Shown here piece by piece: positions 29,385 through 38,575 of a stretch of 64,000 bases of DNA. The DNA comes from Gammaproteobacteria bacterium (ex Lamellibrachia satsuma) (lineage in GTDB: Bacteria > Pseudomonadota > Gammaproteobacteria > Chromatiales > Chromatiaceae), in NCBI GenBank assembly GCA_019623805.1, contig CP053680.1, forward strand, positions 1,900,001 through 1,964,000. Reading direction: 5' to 3'. Below the pieces are notes generated by a model. It did no database searches and had not been told where the DNA came from. It worked only from the letters and a program-made list of their open reading frames with translations. How positions within the stretch are numbered: the stretch's first letter is position 1; the number at the start of each line of letters is the position of its first letter. A program made the translations under genes and the position numbers.

Positions 29385-30385
29385 TGTTGGGGGAGATAAG
29401 ACAATCCCGGCTGCTCGGACTGCTTTGTGCGATCGCGGGCAGCCTGTTTCTATTCTCACTGCTCTTCGGCAGCCAGGCGATCCCGGCTTTCCAGGCATTG
29501 CAGGTGACATTCGACGACACCAGCAACGTACTGGCACTGATCCTGACCGAAGTGCGCCTGCCCCGGGCATTGATCGCGCTGTTCGCCGGGGCCACCCTGG
29601 GACTTTGCGGCGCCGCCATGCAGGCCATGCTGCGCAATCCCCTGGCAAGCCCAGGACTCATCGGCAGTGCCAGCGGTGCTGCCCTAGGAGCAGTTATCGC
29701 GCTCTACTTCGGCAGTGCCGCACTCTCCCAGTTCAGCCTGCCCATCGGCGGCATCCTGGGATCACTCGGCGCCACCCTGTTGGTCTATCTGCTGGCGGGA
29801 CACAACGCCGGCACCCTCACTCTGATCCTCGCAGGTGTTGCGATCAACTCGCTGACCCTGGCCCTCATCTCCCTGCTGCTCAATCTCGCCCCCAGCCCCT
29901 ATGCGGTGCAGGAGATCGTGCTTTGGATGATGGGCTCGCTGAGCAACAGCAGCATGGATAATTTCTGGATCATGCTGCCCGGCACCCTGCTGGGCTGGAT
30001 GCTGCTGTTGCGTGTCGGCCGGGCGCTGGATGCCCTGACACTGGGAGAGGAGACAGCCCAGTCCATGGGCATAGACCTGCCCCGCCTGCGCTGGCGCATC
30101 TTTCTCGCCGTGGCACTGGCGGTGGGCTCGGCGGTTTCCGTTACCGGCGCCATCGGTTTTATCGGCCTGGTCGTGCCTCACATGCTGCGTCCGTTCGTCG
30201 GCTATCAACCTGGCAGACTGCTTGCCGCCAGCGCCTTGGGGGGCGCCATCCTGCTGCTTGCGGCCGATATCCTGGTACGCCTGCTACCCGCGCAGACAGA
30301 GATCAAGGTGGGCGTCGTCACTGCACTGGTGGGGGCGCCCTTTTTTCTCTACCTCATCATCAAAAGCAGGCGATATAGCCAATGA
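29384..30385 (+). CDS. btuC: Cobalamin ABC transporter permease, BtuC-like (FecCD family)
   Basis: A 333-aa inner-membrane permease with about ten transmembrane segments. It has FecCD-family segments RLPRALIALFAGATLGLCGA, AMQAMLRNPLASPGLIG and GFIGLVVPHMLRPFVG, the last being the loop that contacts the ATPase. Its start overlaps the btuF stop by one base and its end overlaps btuD by four. This tight coupling supports co-assembly of a BtuFCD complex. Confidence 0.92.
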   Translation: MLGEIRQSRLLGLLCAIAGSLFLFSLLFGSQAIPAFQALQVTFDDTSNVLALILTEVRLPRALIALFAGATLGLCGAAMQAMLRNPLASPGLIGSASGAALGAVIALYFGSAALSQFSLPIGGILGSLGATLLVYLLAGHNAGTLTLILAGVAINSLTLALISLLLNLAPSPYAVQEIVLWMMGSLSNSSMDNFWIMLPGTLLGWMLLLRVGRALDALTLGEETAQSMGIDLPRLRWRIFLAVALAVGSAVSVTGAIGFIGLVVPHMLRPFVGYQPGRLLAASALGGAILLLAADILVRLLPAQTEIKVGVVTALVGAPFFLYLIIKSRRYSQ

Positions 30386-31164
30386 ACCTGCTTCGCGGAA
30401 CCGCACTCTCTCTCGCTTTCGAAAATCAACCAATCCTGGAGGCTGTGGATATCGAGCTGGATAAGGGCGAGATGCTTGGCTTGATCGGCCCCAACGGTGC
30501 GGGTAAAAGCAGCCTGCTGCGTTGTCTTGCCGGACTGATCCGGACTGATAATGGAGTACTTCAACTTGACGGACAGCGCCTTGAAAACATCCCACACACT
30601 GAACGGGCCAGACGTATCGCCTATCTGCCCCAGCAGACCGAGGTTCACTGGCCGCTCTCGGTGAAACGCATCATCGAATTGGGCCGCATTCCCCACCTGG
30701 AACCCTGGGGTAAACTTTCCGAACGGGATCAACAAGTAATCGAAGGCGTCATTGCGGATGCTGATCTGCTGCCATTTCGTCACCGCCCCTTCAACACGCT
30801 CTCCGGTGGAGAACGTGCCAGGGTACTGCTGGCCCGGGCACTTGCATCAGAACCTGAGATCCTGCTCGCCGACGAACCCGTGGCCGCGCTCGATCCAGCC
30901 CATCAACTCGATGTCATGGAGATGCTTGCAGTGCACTGCTCGCAAGGCAACGCTGTGATCGTGGTATTGCACGATTTACGGCTTGCCGCCCACTTCTGCC
31001 AGCGGCTGCAACTTCTGCAGCAAGGATGCACACTTGCCGCTGGAAAACCTGGAGAGGTGCTCACTCCGGACAATTTGGAGAGCGCCTACCAGATCCACCT
31101 GCCCGATAATCAAAGCGCCATCGACACCCTGCTCAACATCACCTGGAGCCGGATCAAAAAGTAG
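30382..31164 (+). CDS. btuD: Cobalamin ABC transporter ATPase, BtuD-like
   Basis: A 260-aa ABC ATPase with Walker A GPNGAGKSSLL, Q-loop in LPQQTEVHW, signature LSGGERARVLLARAL, Walker B ILLADEPVAALDP and H-loop VVLHDLRLAAH. It belongs to the heme/cobalamin/siderophore group and powers the BtuC permease. The ATG overlaps the btuC stop (ATGA). This completes the B12 import system. Confidence 0.92.
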   Translation: MNLLRGTALSLAFENQPILEAVDIELDKGEMLGLIGPNGAGKSSLLRCLAGLIRTDNGVLQLDGQRLENIPHTERARRIAYLPQQTEVHWPLSVKRIIELGRIPHLEPWGKLSERDQQVIEGVIADADLLPFRHRPFNTLSGGERARVLLARALASEPEILLADEPVAALDPAHQLDVMEMLAVHCSQGNAVIVVLHDLRLAAHFCQRLQLLQQGCTLAAGKPGEVLTPDNLESAYQIHLPDNQSAIDTLLNITWSRIKK

Positions 31165-31173
31165 CCTGTTTCA

Positions 31174-31395
31174 TCACGGTTTGAATATGGCCCGCGCGAC
31201 AAAAAAGGTCAGCGCACTGGCAAATACCATCGCCATGAGCAACAGAGGCCAGATAGCCGGAACCAACTCCCATCCCGTCGCCATCATAACCCACTGTCCT
31301 TCGCCCGCACTCTCGGAGAGGGCGAACTGTTCCACCACAGAATCGCTGTAGATCAGCAAAAGGGCAATCAGGGAAAAATAGATGGCATAACACAT
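31174..31395 (-). CDS. Small two-helix membrane protein, 73 aa
   Basis: I do not recognise this protein. It has two hydrophobic segments (CYAIYFSLIALLLIYSD, and PAIWPLLLMAMVFASALTFF) joined by an acidic loop, and a short basic end. The ATG at 31395 has AGGAA upstream; a longer reading frame would begin inside a family A repeat and is less likely. It converges on btuD with only nine bases between them. Function unknown. Confidence 0.55.
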   Translation of the reverse strand: MCYAIYFSLIALLLIYSDSVVEQFALSESAGEGQWVMMATGWELVPAIWPLLLMAMVFASALTFFVARAIFKP

Positions 31396-31419
31396 GGGCG
31401 GGTTCCTGCTGCTATTCAT

Positions 31420-31440
31420 GGTGCGCACGGCACACCCTAC
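31420..31440. repeat. Palindromic intergenic repeat, family A copy 5
   Basis: GGTGCGCACGGCACACCCTAC, a slightly diverged copy. The following sequence (TTCTGTCC about 10 bases on) also resembles the flank of the copy at 12926, so the repeat unit may be longer than the palindrome. Confidence 0.65.
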
Positions 31441-31549
31441 ATCTTGGGTTCTGTCCACATAATCCAGCAAACAGGCTCAACATCCGATGATTTTCATCAA
31501 TCCGGCAAATTTAACACCCATCCGGAAACCCACATCTACCCACAAAGGA

Positions 31550-31609
31550 CACGAAGAGCACGAAGGTAAAAGATCGATTAACCATGAGTTTTCTTCGTGC
31601 GCTTCGTGG
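31550..31609. repeat. Intergenic inverted repeat, CACGAAG family
   Basis: CACGAAGAGCACGAAGG (31550-31566) and CTTCGTGCGCTTCGTGG (31593-31609) form an imperfect long hairpin. A fragment of the same motif (CACAAAGAACACGAAGG) occurs at 40157. The surrounding 270-base gap between the two leftward small genes holds no gene. Confidence 0.7.
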
Positions 31610-31667
31610 TGAAAACAGTGTTTCCTGACGGACACTAGGCAGGAGCGGCACCGACGAGGATAACCCG

Positions 31668-31967
31668 CTATTTAAAAAGATCTTCCGCAGCACTCAGCAT
31701 GTCATCTCCAGAAGTTGCTGTAACGCCACCATAAGCCGCTTCCCAAGGCTCAAAATAGTCACAGAAATTTGGCCGCTCTTTGTCGGTCACCCGCTCGGCA
31801 ACAGGTTCCCTGCAATCATTGGCCAAACCGGGTTTGTAGTAGCGGCAGTTTTTACAGGCATGGGTCGCCCTGCTGCAATCCGGACAACGCGCTTCACGGC
31901 TGAAATCTGCCGCCTTCAGGATCTGTCCACAATTCCAGCAACGACCCTGCCAGTTCTCTCTTGTCAT
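31668..31967 (-). CDS. Cysteine-rich zinc-ribbon-like protein coupled to RND pump
   Basis: A 99-aa soluble protein with eight Cys in an ordered pattern: C10/C13, C28/C31, C38/C41, C52 and C69. The first two pairs look like a zinc ribbon, and the CKNCRYY...DCREP...NFCDYF part could hold a second metal or an iron-sulfur cluster. I have no function for it. Its ATG overlaps the stop codon of the RND pump gene by four bases, so it is translated from the pump mRNA. That suggests a role in the pump's assembly, metal sensing or redox control, which is inference. Confidence 0.75.
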   Translation of the reverse strand: MTRENWQGRCWNCGQILKAADFSREARCPDCSRATHACKNCRYYKPGLANDCREPVAERVTDKERPNFCDYFEPWEAAYGGVTATSGDDMLSAAEDLFK

Positions 31968-34900
31968 GAAGCACTCCCTGCCTGGATATCATCGAGGCGA
32001 TTTCTCATCGTGGCATAGTAGACCACCGGAATCACGATCAGGGTCAATACCGTCGAAACGAACAAGCCAAAGATCAATGATACCGCCAAACCGCTGAATA
32101 TCGGATCATCGAGGATGAAAAAACCACCTGCCATGGCAGCCAGCGCAGTCAAAGCGATAGGTTTTGCACGCACTGCGGCGGCACTGACAACTGCCTCCTC
32201 AAAGCGCAAACCTTCCCGCACCTGCTGATTGATAAAATCCACCAGCAGGATGGAGTTGCGCACGATGATACCCGCCAGGGCTATCATGCCGATCAGGGAG
32301 GTGGCAGTGAACTGGGCACCCATCAGCGCATGTCCCGGCAGGATGCCGATGATGGTCAGCGGGATCGGCGCCATGATCACCAGGGGTACCAGGTAGGAAC
32401 GGAACTGCGCCACCACCAGCAGATAGATCATCAACAGACCCACCGAGTAGGCGATACCCATATCACGGAAGGTCTCGTAGGTGATCTGCCATTCGCCGTC
32501 CCACTTGAGACTGTATTCATACGGGTTTTCCGGCTGGGAGAGAAACCACTGCTCCACACCCCCGTCGCCATTGAGCTGGTCGGAAATCCCGAACAGACCA
32601 TAGAGCGGGCTATCGGTCTCACCCGCCATGTCACCCGTAACATAGACCACCGGCATCAGATCCTTGTGGTGGATAGAGTATTCCCGCACACGCGGCACCA
32701 CCTGAACAATCTCCGAGAGCGGCACCAGCGTGCCACTCTGTGCGCGCACCCGCAGAGAGAGCACCTGCTCCAGATCCGCCTTGTCCGCATCCGAGTATTC
32801 CAGGCGAATAGGCACGGCATACTTCAGGTTCTCACCGTGAAGGAAGCTCACGTCTTCACCGCCCAATACCGTGGCCAGCGCCTCAGCAACCGTGCTTTGG
32901 GCCACACCCAGACGCGCCGCCTTGGCACGATCGACCTGTACGACAAACTTCACTGATGGATACTCGACGCTGTCATCCACATCGATGATGTCCGGGGTAT
33001 TTTCAAAAACCCTGCGCGTCTCCCAGGCCACCTCCGTCTGTCCCTGGTAGTCAAGGCCATAAATCTCAGCCACCAGCGGCGACATCACCGGCGGACCGGG
33101 AGGCACTTCGACGATCTTGGCGTTACCGTTATACTCACGGGCGATTTTCTGCAACGGTGCTCGCACCGAAAGTGCTATTTCGTGGCTCTTACGCTCACGC
33201 AGATGTTTGTCCACCAGGTTGACCTGGATATCGCCCAGGTGAGCCCCCTCCCGCAGGTAGTACTGGCGCACCAGGGCGTTGAAGCCGATCGGCGACGCTG
33301 TACCTGAATAGACCTGATAGTCGGTCACCTCGTCCACGCCAGCGAGGTAGTCACCCATCTCGTCGAGTACACGGGTGGTCTGCTCCAGACTGGTCCCCTC
33401 CGGCATATCGAGCATCACCTGGAATTCTGACTTGTTGTCGAAGGGCAGCATCTTCAATACCACTGATTGGGTAACCACCAATGAGACCGAGATAGCCATG
33501 AGAATCAGGATGCCGCCCAGCAACACCCAGCGCATCAGATTACCCCGTGCTCCCAACAGAAAAGGACGCATGACCCTGTCGAAGAAACGACTGAGTCCGG
33601 TCTCCGCCTGGTCATCGTGGGCATGGGCCGCTATCTTCTCAACATGATTAGCCAACACAAGGTTGGTCAGCCAAGGGGTGAAGATAAAGGCCACCAACAG
33701 GGAGATCAGCATGCCGGTGCTGGCATTGATCGGGATCGGACTCATGTAGGGTCCCATCAGGCCGGTGACAAAGGCCATAGGCAACAGGGCCGCAATCACG
33801 GTAAAGGTCGCCAGAATGGTGGGGCCACCCACCTCATCCACTGCTTTCGGGATTGCCTCCCGCAGATTTTTCGCGCCCATCTGCAGATGACGATGAATGT
33901 TCTCCACCACCACTATGGCATCGTCGACAAGAATGCCGATGGAGAAGATAAGGGCGAACAGCGACACCCGGTTGAGGGTGAATCCCCAGACCCATGAGGC
34001 AAACAGGGTGATCGCCAGGGTAACCACCACAGCAGCGCCGACGATAAAGGCCTCACGCCAGCCGATAGCCAAAAAGACCAGTACGATTACCGAAAGGGTT
34101 GCAAACGCCAACTTGGTGATCAGTTTGTTCGCCTTTGCTTCAGCCGTCTCACCATAGTTGCGGGTGATGGTGACGTTAACCCCATCGGGAATGAAGGTGC
34201 CCTGGAGCTGTTCGAAACGCTCGATCACCGCCTTTGAAATATCCACCGCATTGGTGCCGGCCTTTTTCGCCACCGCGATGGTGACCGCCGGATATTTCCC
34301 GCCGGACGGGACGCCCTTAAGCTCACCCTGTTCACCACCGCCCATCCAGACATACTGGTTCGGCAAATCAGGTTCGTGGCTCACTCTGGCCACATCCCGC
34401 AGATAGATCGCCCTGCCCTCCTGGACACCGACCACCAGGGAGTCGATCTCCTCGGCAGAGGTGAGGAAGGTCCCCGCCTGTACCAACACTTCATGATTTT
34501 GTGCAGTTATCGTAATGTTGTCACGAATCCGGTTGCCCGCCTGCAGCGCATTGCGCAGGTCACTCAGGTCGATGTTGTGACCCGCCAGGGCCTGGGGGTC
34601 CAGCTCCACATGCACCACGCGGTCGGGGTTGCCGATGGTGTAGATATCCCGCGTCCCTGGCACCCGTTTCAGCTCAGACTCGATGGCGTGCGCCACCTGT
34701 CCCAGCTCATACCCTCCCTTCTCTGGATCTTCGGTCCACAGGGTCGCGGTAACGATCGGCACATCATCGATGCCCTTCGGTTTGATAATCGGCAGCCCCA
34801 CTCCCAGATTTTGCGGCAACCAGTCCTGGTTGGAGTAGACCTTGCTGAAGAGTCGCACGATTGCGTCCTCACGATTTTCTCCGACCACGAATCTCACCGT

Positions 34901-35191
34901 CAGTACCGCCATACCGGGACGGGAGGTGGAGTAGACATGCTTTACACCGTCTATCTCCGACAACACCTGCTCCGCCGGCGTTGCCACCAGACTCTCCACC
35001 TCTTTTGCTGTGGCACCGGGAAAGGGAATGAAGACGTTTGCGAAAGTGACGTTGATCTGCGGCTCCTCCTCACGAGGCGTAATAAACACCGCAAAAACAC
35101 CCAGCAACAGCCCCACCAGGGCCAGCAAGGGAGTAATCTCCGTAAGCATGAAACGCTCCGCGATGCGTCCCGATATCGCCAGCTTACTCAT
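31964..35191 (-). CDS. RND-family efflux transporter, inner-membrane subunit
   Basis: A 1075-aa AcrB-like proton antiporter with twelve predicted membrane helices and two large periplasmic loops. The TM4 motif GILVDDAIVVVENIHRH carries the paired Asp of drug/organic-solute (HAE-type) pumps, not the pattern of heavy-metal pumps. A late helix has LIGMIALAGIIVRNSILLVDF. It overlaps the upstream adaptor gene by eight bases and the downstream Cys-rich gene by four. No outer-membrane TolC-type gene is nearby, so it probably borrows one. Substrate unknown. Confidence 0.93.
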   Translation of the reverse strand: MSKLAISGRIAERFMLTEITPLLALVGLLLGVFAVFITPREEEPQINVTFANVFIPFPGATAKEVESLVATPAEQVLSEIDGVKHVYSTSRPGMAVLTVRFVVGENREDAIVRLFSKVYSNQDWLPQNLGVGLPIIKPKGIDDVPIVTATLWTEDPEKGGYELGQVAHAIESELKRVPGTRDIYTIGNPDRVVHVELDPQALAGHNIDLSDLRNALQAGNRIRDNITITAQNHEVLVQAGTFLTSAEEIDSLVVGVQEGRAIYLRDVARVSHEPDLPNQYVWMGGGEQGELKGVPSGGKYPAVTIAVAKKAGTNAVDISKAVIERFEQLQGTFIPDGVNVTITRNYGETAEAKANKLITKLAFATLSVIVLVFLAIGWREAFIVGAAVVVTLAITLFASWVWGFTLNRVSLFALIFSIGILVDDAIVVVENIHRHLQMGAKNLREAIPKAVDEVGGPTILATFTVIAALLPMAFVTGLMGPYMSPIPINASTGMLISLLVAFIFTPWLTNLVLANHVEKIAAHAHDDQAETGLSRFFDRVMRPFLLGARGNLMRWVLLGGILILMAISVSLVVTQSVVLKMLPFDNKSEFQVMLDMPEGTSLEQTTRVLDEMGDYLAGVDEVTDYQVYSGTASPIGFNALVRQYYLREGAHLGDIQVNLVDKHLRERKSHEIALSVRAPLQKIAREYNGNAKIVEVPPGPPVMSPLVAEIYGLDYQGQTEVAWETRRVFENTPDIIDVDDSVEYPSVKFVVQVDRAKAARLGVAQSTVAEALATVLGGEDVSFLHGENLKYAVPIRLEYSDADKADLEQVLSLRVRAQSGTLVPLSEIVQVVPRVREYSIHHKDLMPVVYVTGDMAGETDSPLYGLFGISDQLNGDGGVEQWFLSQPENPYEYSLKWDGEWQITYETFRDMGIAYSVGLLMIYLLVVAQFRSYLVPLVIMAPIPLTIIGILPGHALMGAQFTATSLIGMIALAGIIVRNSILLVDFINQQVREGLRFEEAVVSAAAVRAKPIALTALAAMAGGFFILDDPIFSGLAVSLIFGLFVSTVLTLIVIPVVYYATMRNRLDDIQAGSAS

Positions 35192-36236
35192 TACCGGCCT
35201 CCGCCATCTGCTGCTTCACCAGGACACCTGCCGCAATCGGATCGATCGCCACCCGGTCGCCCGCCGAAAGCCCGGCTATCACCGCCATTTTGCCGTCCTC
35301 CGACCGATGACCCGCACGAATATGGCGGAACCGGACACGCCCACTCTCCTCCATCACATAGACAGCGGTGACTTCTGAGCGATAGACCACCGCCTCGACC
35401 GGCACTACCAGTTCCCGCTTGGTGCCGGTGACAAATGCTGTCTTCACGAACATCCCGGGAAACAGGTCAGGAATACCTTCGGGCAGGTCGAGCCGCACCT
35501 TGAAAGTATTGCTGCCGTGGTGTGCAAAGGGGAAGATGGTGAGCTTGGTCGCTTCCACGAACACACTATCCGGCTGCAATACCCGTGCCTTGCCGGTCTT
35601 GCGAATGATGGGGATAAGACTCTGTGGTACGTCCACCAACACCCGTAGCTGATCCAGCGAGGTGCCGCTCATCAGCTTCTGTCCCGGTTGGGCGATCTCA
35701 CCCACCTCGATAAGGCGATGGGTCACAATGCCACTATAGGGCGCACGGATTTTTGTGTACTCCAGTTGCTCACTGGTCTGTACCAAGCCTGCACTGGCGG
35801 CATCGTGACGGGCACGGGCCGACTTCAGGCTTGCATTCGCCTTATCCAGCTGCGACTGAGAGACCAGCTTTTTGCCTGACAGCTCCTTGGTGCGCACATA
35901 TTCATCTTTTGCCTCCTGCAATCGAGCCAGGGCCTCCTTCAGGTCGGCTTCGGCCTGCTGCAGGCGCGCCTTCTGCTCGGTATCTTTCAGGGTGATGAGT
36001 AACTGTCCATTTTCGACATAGTCATCCACATCGAAGAGTATCTCCTGCACCTGACCCTGAGTCTGAGCGGAGACCGTAGTCTGATTGATCGCTTCCACCA
36101 CACCATCGAGACGAAACTCCCTTGGAGTCTCACGGAAATCTGCCTCCACTGTGGTCAATTCAGCAGATGCTAACAGCGGGAACAGGCTGAGCATGACAAA
36201 AAGCCACTGCCGCCAAACTTGCGTATTTAATTTCAT
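35184..36236 (-). CDS. RND efflux periplasmic adaptor (membrane fusion protein)
   Basis: A 350-aa HlyD/AcrA-type adaptor with a signal peptide (LFVMLSLFPLLASAE), a first lipoyl half (VSAQTQGQVQEILFDVDDYV), a coiled-coil hairpin (about 80-160), a second lipoyl half (KIRAPYSGIVTHRLIEVGE) and beta-barrel domains. It links the RND pump to an outer-membrane channel. It is the first gene of the three-gene leftward operon, and its end overlaps the pump start. Confidence 0.92.
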   Translation of the reverse strand: MKLNTQVWRQWLFVMLSLFPLLASAELTTVEADFRETPREFRLDGVVEAINQTTVSAQTQGQVQEILFDVDDYVENGQLLITLKDTEQKARLQQAEADLKEALARLQEAKDEYVRTKELSGKKLVSQSQLDKANASLKSARARHDAASAGLVQTSEQLEYTKIRAPYSGIVTHRLIEVGEIAQPGQKLMSGTSLDQLRVLVDVPQSLIPIIRKTGKARVLQPDSVFVEATKLTIFPFAHHGSNTFKVRLDLPEGIPDLFPGMFVKTAFVTGTKRELVVPVEAVVYRSEVTAVYVMEESGRVRFRHIRAGHRSEDGKMAVIAGLSAGDRVAIDPIAAGVLVKQQMAEAGNE

Positions 36237-36399
36237 GGGATTATCCCGATTGATATATTAGATTTTGCTTATATTAGACCTAAATCAGGATAATTCAAGT
36301 TTCTTATGCCCCATAAAATAAATTTTGGTCACAAAATAACGCTCAACCCACCCGCTCTGGTAAGGTTTGCAATCAAAATAATGGAAACACCGATATCCC

Positions 36400-37872
36400 A
36401 TGCAATACCAGGACCTGCGCGACTTTATCCGGCAACTTGAATCCCGGGGTGAACTGAAACGCATTCAGACGGAAGTTGACCCCAACCTAGAAATCACCGA
36501 AATCTGCGACCGTACCCTGCGGGCTGGTGGACCTGCTCTGCTGTTCGAAAACGTAAAGGGTTCAGACCATCCGCTGCTGGGCAATCTCTTCGGCACCCCG
36601 CAACGGGTCGCCATGGGCATGGGCGAGGAAACTGTAGAGGCGCTACGGGAGGTCGGCAGACTGCTGGCTTTTCTGAAAGAGCCCGATCCGCCAAAAGGGA
36701 TGAAGGACGCCTGGCAGAAACTGCCGATCTTCCGGAAGGTATTGGATATGGCGCCGAAGGAGCAACGCAATGCCCCCTGCCAGGCGCAGATCCTTGAAGG
36801 CGATGGCGTTGACCTGGCCGATCTACCAGTGCAAACCTGCTGGCCTGGGGATGCCGGCCCACTGATCACCTGGGGACTGGTGGTGACCCGGGGGCCCAAC
36901 AAGTCACGCCAGAACCTGGGCATCTACCGAATGCAGGTTATCGGGCGCAATCGTGTCATTATGCGCTGGCTGGCCCACCGGGGAGGTGCTCTGGATTTTC
37001 GGGAGTGGAAGGAGAGCCATCCGGGAGAGTCCTTCCCTATTGCTGTGGCACTTGGTGCAGACCCTGCCACCATTCTGGCTGCGGTAACGCCGGTGCCAGA
37101 CACACTTTCAGAATACGCCTTCGCCGGGCTGCTGCGGGGCAGCCGCACTGAGGTGGTGAAGTGTATCGGCTCAGACCTGCAGGTACCTGCCTCAGCAGAG
37201 TTTGTGCTGGAAGGCCACATCCATCCGGATGACATAGCGCCGGAAGGCCCTTTCGGCGATCACACCGGTTACTACAACGAGGTGGAGCACTTTCCGGTCT
37301 TCACCATCGAGCGCATTACCCACCGCGAGGATCCTATCTATCACAGCACCTATACCGGGCGGCCACCGGATGAACCTGCGATTCTCGGGGTGGCACTGAA
37401 CGAGGTCTTCGTGCCGATCCTGCAGAAACAGTTCCCGGAGATTATCGACTTCTACCTGCCGCCGGAGGGCTGCTCCTACCGCATGGCAGTGGTGAGCATG
37501 AAAAAGCAGTATCCGGGGCACGCCAAGCGGGTGATGATGGGAATCTGGTCCTTCCTGCGCCAGTTCATGTATACCAAGTTCGTTATCGTAGTGGACGATG
37601 ATGTCGATACCCGCGACTGGAACGACGTCATCTGGGCCATGACCACCCGCATGGATCCAGTACGGGACACCACGCTGATCGAAAACACGCCTATCGACTA
37701 TCTCGATTTCGCCTCACCGGTCTCAGGGTTGGGTTCAAAGATCGGTTTCGACGCCACCAATAAATGGCCGGGAGAGACAAACCGGGAGTGGGGCACACCC
37801 ATTCTCATGAAAGAAGCGGTCAAGCTGCGGGTCGACGACATTTGGGACGAACTCGGTATCGACTCACCCTGA
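36400..37872 (+). CDS. ubiD: UbiD-family prenyl-4-hydroxybenzoate decarboxylase
   Basis: This enzyme decarboxylates 3-octaprenyl-4-hydroxybenzoate in ubiquinone synthesis using prenylated FMN made by UbiX. The 490-aa length and start ([20 protein letters not shown]) match E. coli UbiD closely. The segment [11 protein letters not shown], holding cofactor and metal contacts, is intact. The gene is alone on its strand before parA. No ubiX is in the window. Confidence 0.95.
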   Translation: MQYQDLRDFIRQLESRGELKRIQTEVDPNLEITEICDRTLRAGGPALLFENVKGSDHPLLGNLFGTPQRVAMGMGEETVEALREVGRLLAFLKEPDPPKGMKDAWQKLPIFRKVLDMAPKEQRNAPCQAQILEGDGVDLADLPVQTCWPGDAGPLITWGLVVTRGPNKSRQNLGIYRMQVIGRNRVIMRWLAHRGGALDFREWKESHPGESFPIAVALGADPATILAAVTPVPDTLSEYAFAGLLRGSRTEVVKCIGSDLQVPASAEFVLEGHIHPDDIAPEGPFGDHTGYYNEVEHFPVFTIERITHREDPIYHSTYTGRPPDEPAILGVALNEVFVPILQKQFPEIIDFYLPPEGCSYRMAVVSMKKQYPGHAKRVMMGIWSFLRQFMYTKFVIVVDDDVDTRDWNDVIWAMTTRMDPVRDTTLIENTPIDYLDFASPVSGLGSKIGFDATNKWPGETNREWGTPILMKEAVKLRVDDIWDELGIDSP

Positions 37873-37942
37873 ATGCCGACCTCCTCAGGATTAGCTACAA
37901 TTCGAAGTGGTAATCCGTCCAACGACCATTAGGAAACTCGCC

Positions 37943-38575
37943 ATGCACACCATATTGCTGATGAATGCCAAGGGCGGATGCGGAAAAACCACACTGGCAA
38001 CCAATCTTGCCACCTGGTATGCGGACGAAGGACTCATTGTGGCCCTCGCCGATTTCGATCCTCAGAAATCCTCGCTGGACTGGCTGGAGGCACGCCAGGA
38101 CTATGAAGGCATCCCCGACATCCAGGCGATCGATGCCACCGGCGAACCCATCAGGACAAAGAAGGGAACCGACCTGCTGATCATGGACGCCCCGGCCGGC
38201 ACCCATGGCAAGGCGATCAACAAGATGTTGAGGCGGGTGGATACCCTGGTGCTGCCGGTACTGCCTTCGCCCATCGATATCCGGGCCTGCAGCCGCTTTC
38301 TGGAAGAGCTCCTGAGTAGCGGGCGCGTCTCCCGGCACCAGACCCGCATCGGCATCGTCGCCAACCGGGTACATGAAAAGACAATCATCTACCACGAGTT
38401 GGAAAAATTTCTCGGCCACCTCAAAGTGCCTGTAATCACCCATCTGAGAGAGAGCAAGAATTACATCCAGTCGGCAGAGCGGGGTTTGGGCATTTTCGAG
38501 CTGGCGCCCTCACAGGTCTATCAGGATGTCATTCTGTGGGATGCGTTGTTCGACTGGCTCAATATCAAGATCTAG
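37943..38575 (+). CDS. ParA-family ATPase (orphan)
   Basis: A 210-aa deviant-Walker ATPase: KGGCGKTT at residues 10-17, ADFDPQKSSLDW as the A-prime region, and LLIMDAPAG as Walker B. It resembles chromosomal orphan ParA/MinD-type proteins that position large cargo. No ParB or parS-like gene is adjacent. AGGAA lies eight bases before the ATG at 37943; a longer frame lacks a ribosome site. Its TAG stop lies within the CTAG target duplication of the downstream IS, so the coding sequence survives intact. Confidence 0.88.
   Translation: MHTILLMNAKGGCGKTTLATNLATWYADEGLIVALADFDPQKSSLDWLEARQDYEGIPDIQAIDATGEPIRTKKGTDLLIMDAPAGTHGKAINKMLRRVDTLVLPVLPSPIDIRACSRFLEELLSSGRVSRHQTRIGIVANRVHEKTIIYHELEKFLGHLKVPVITHLRESKNYIQSAERGLGIFELAPSQVYQDVILWDALFDWLNIKI

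Noticed and set aside
34376..35371. A 331-codon plus-strand frame opposite the RND pump and adaptor
   Set aside because: It crosses the junction of two intact genes on the opposite strand and has no domain or ribosome site.
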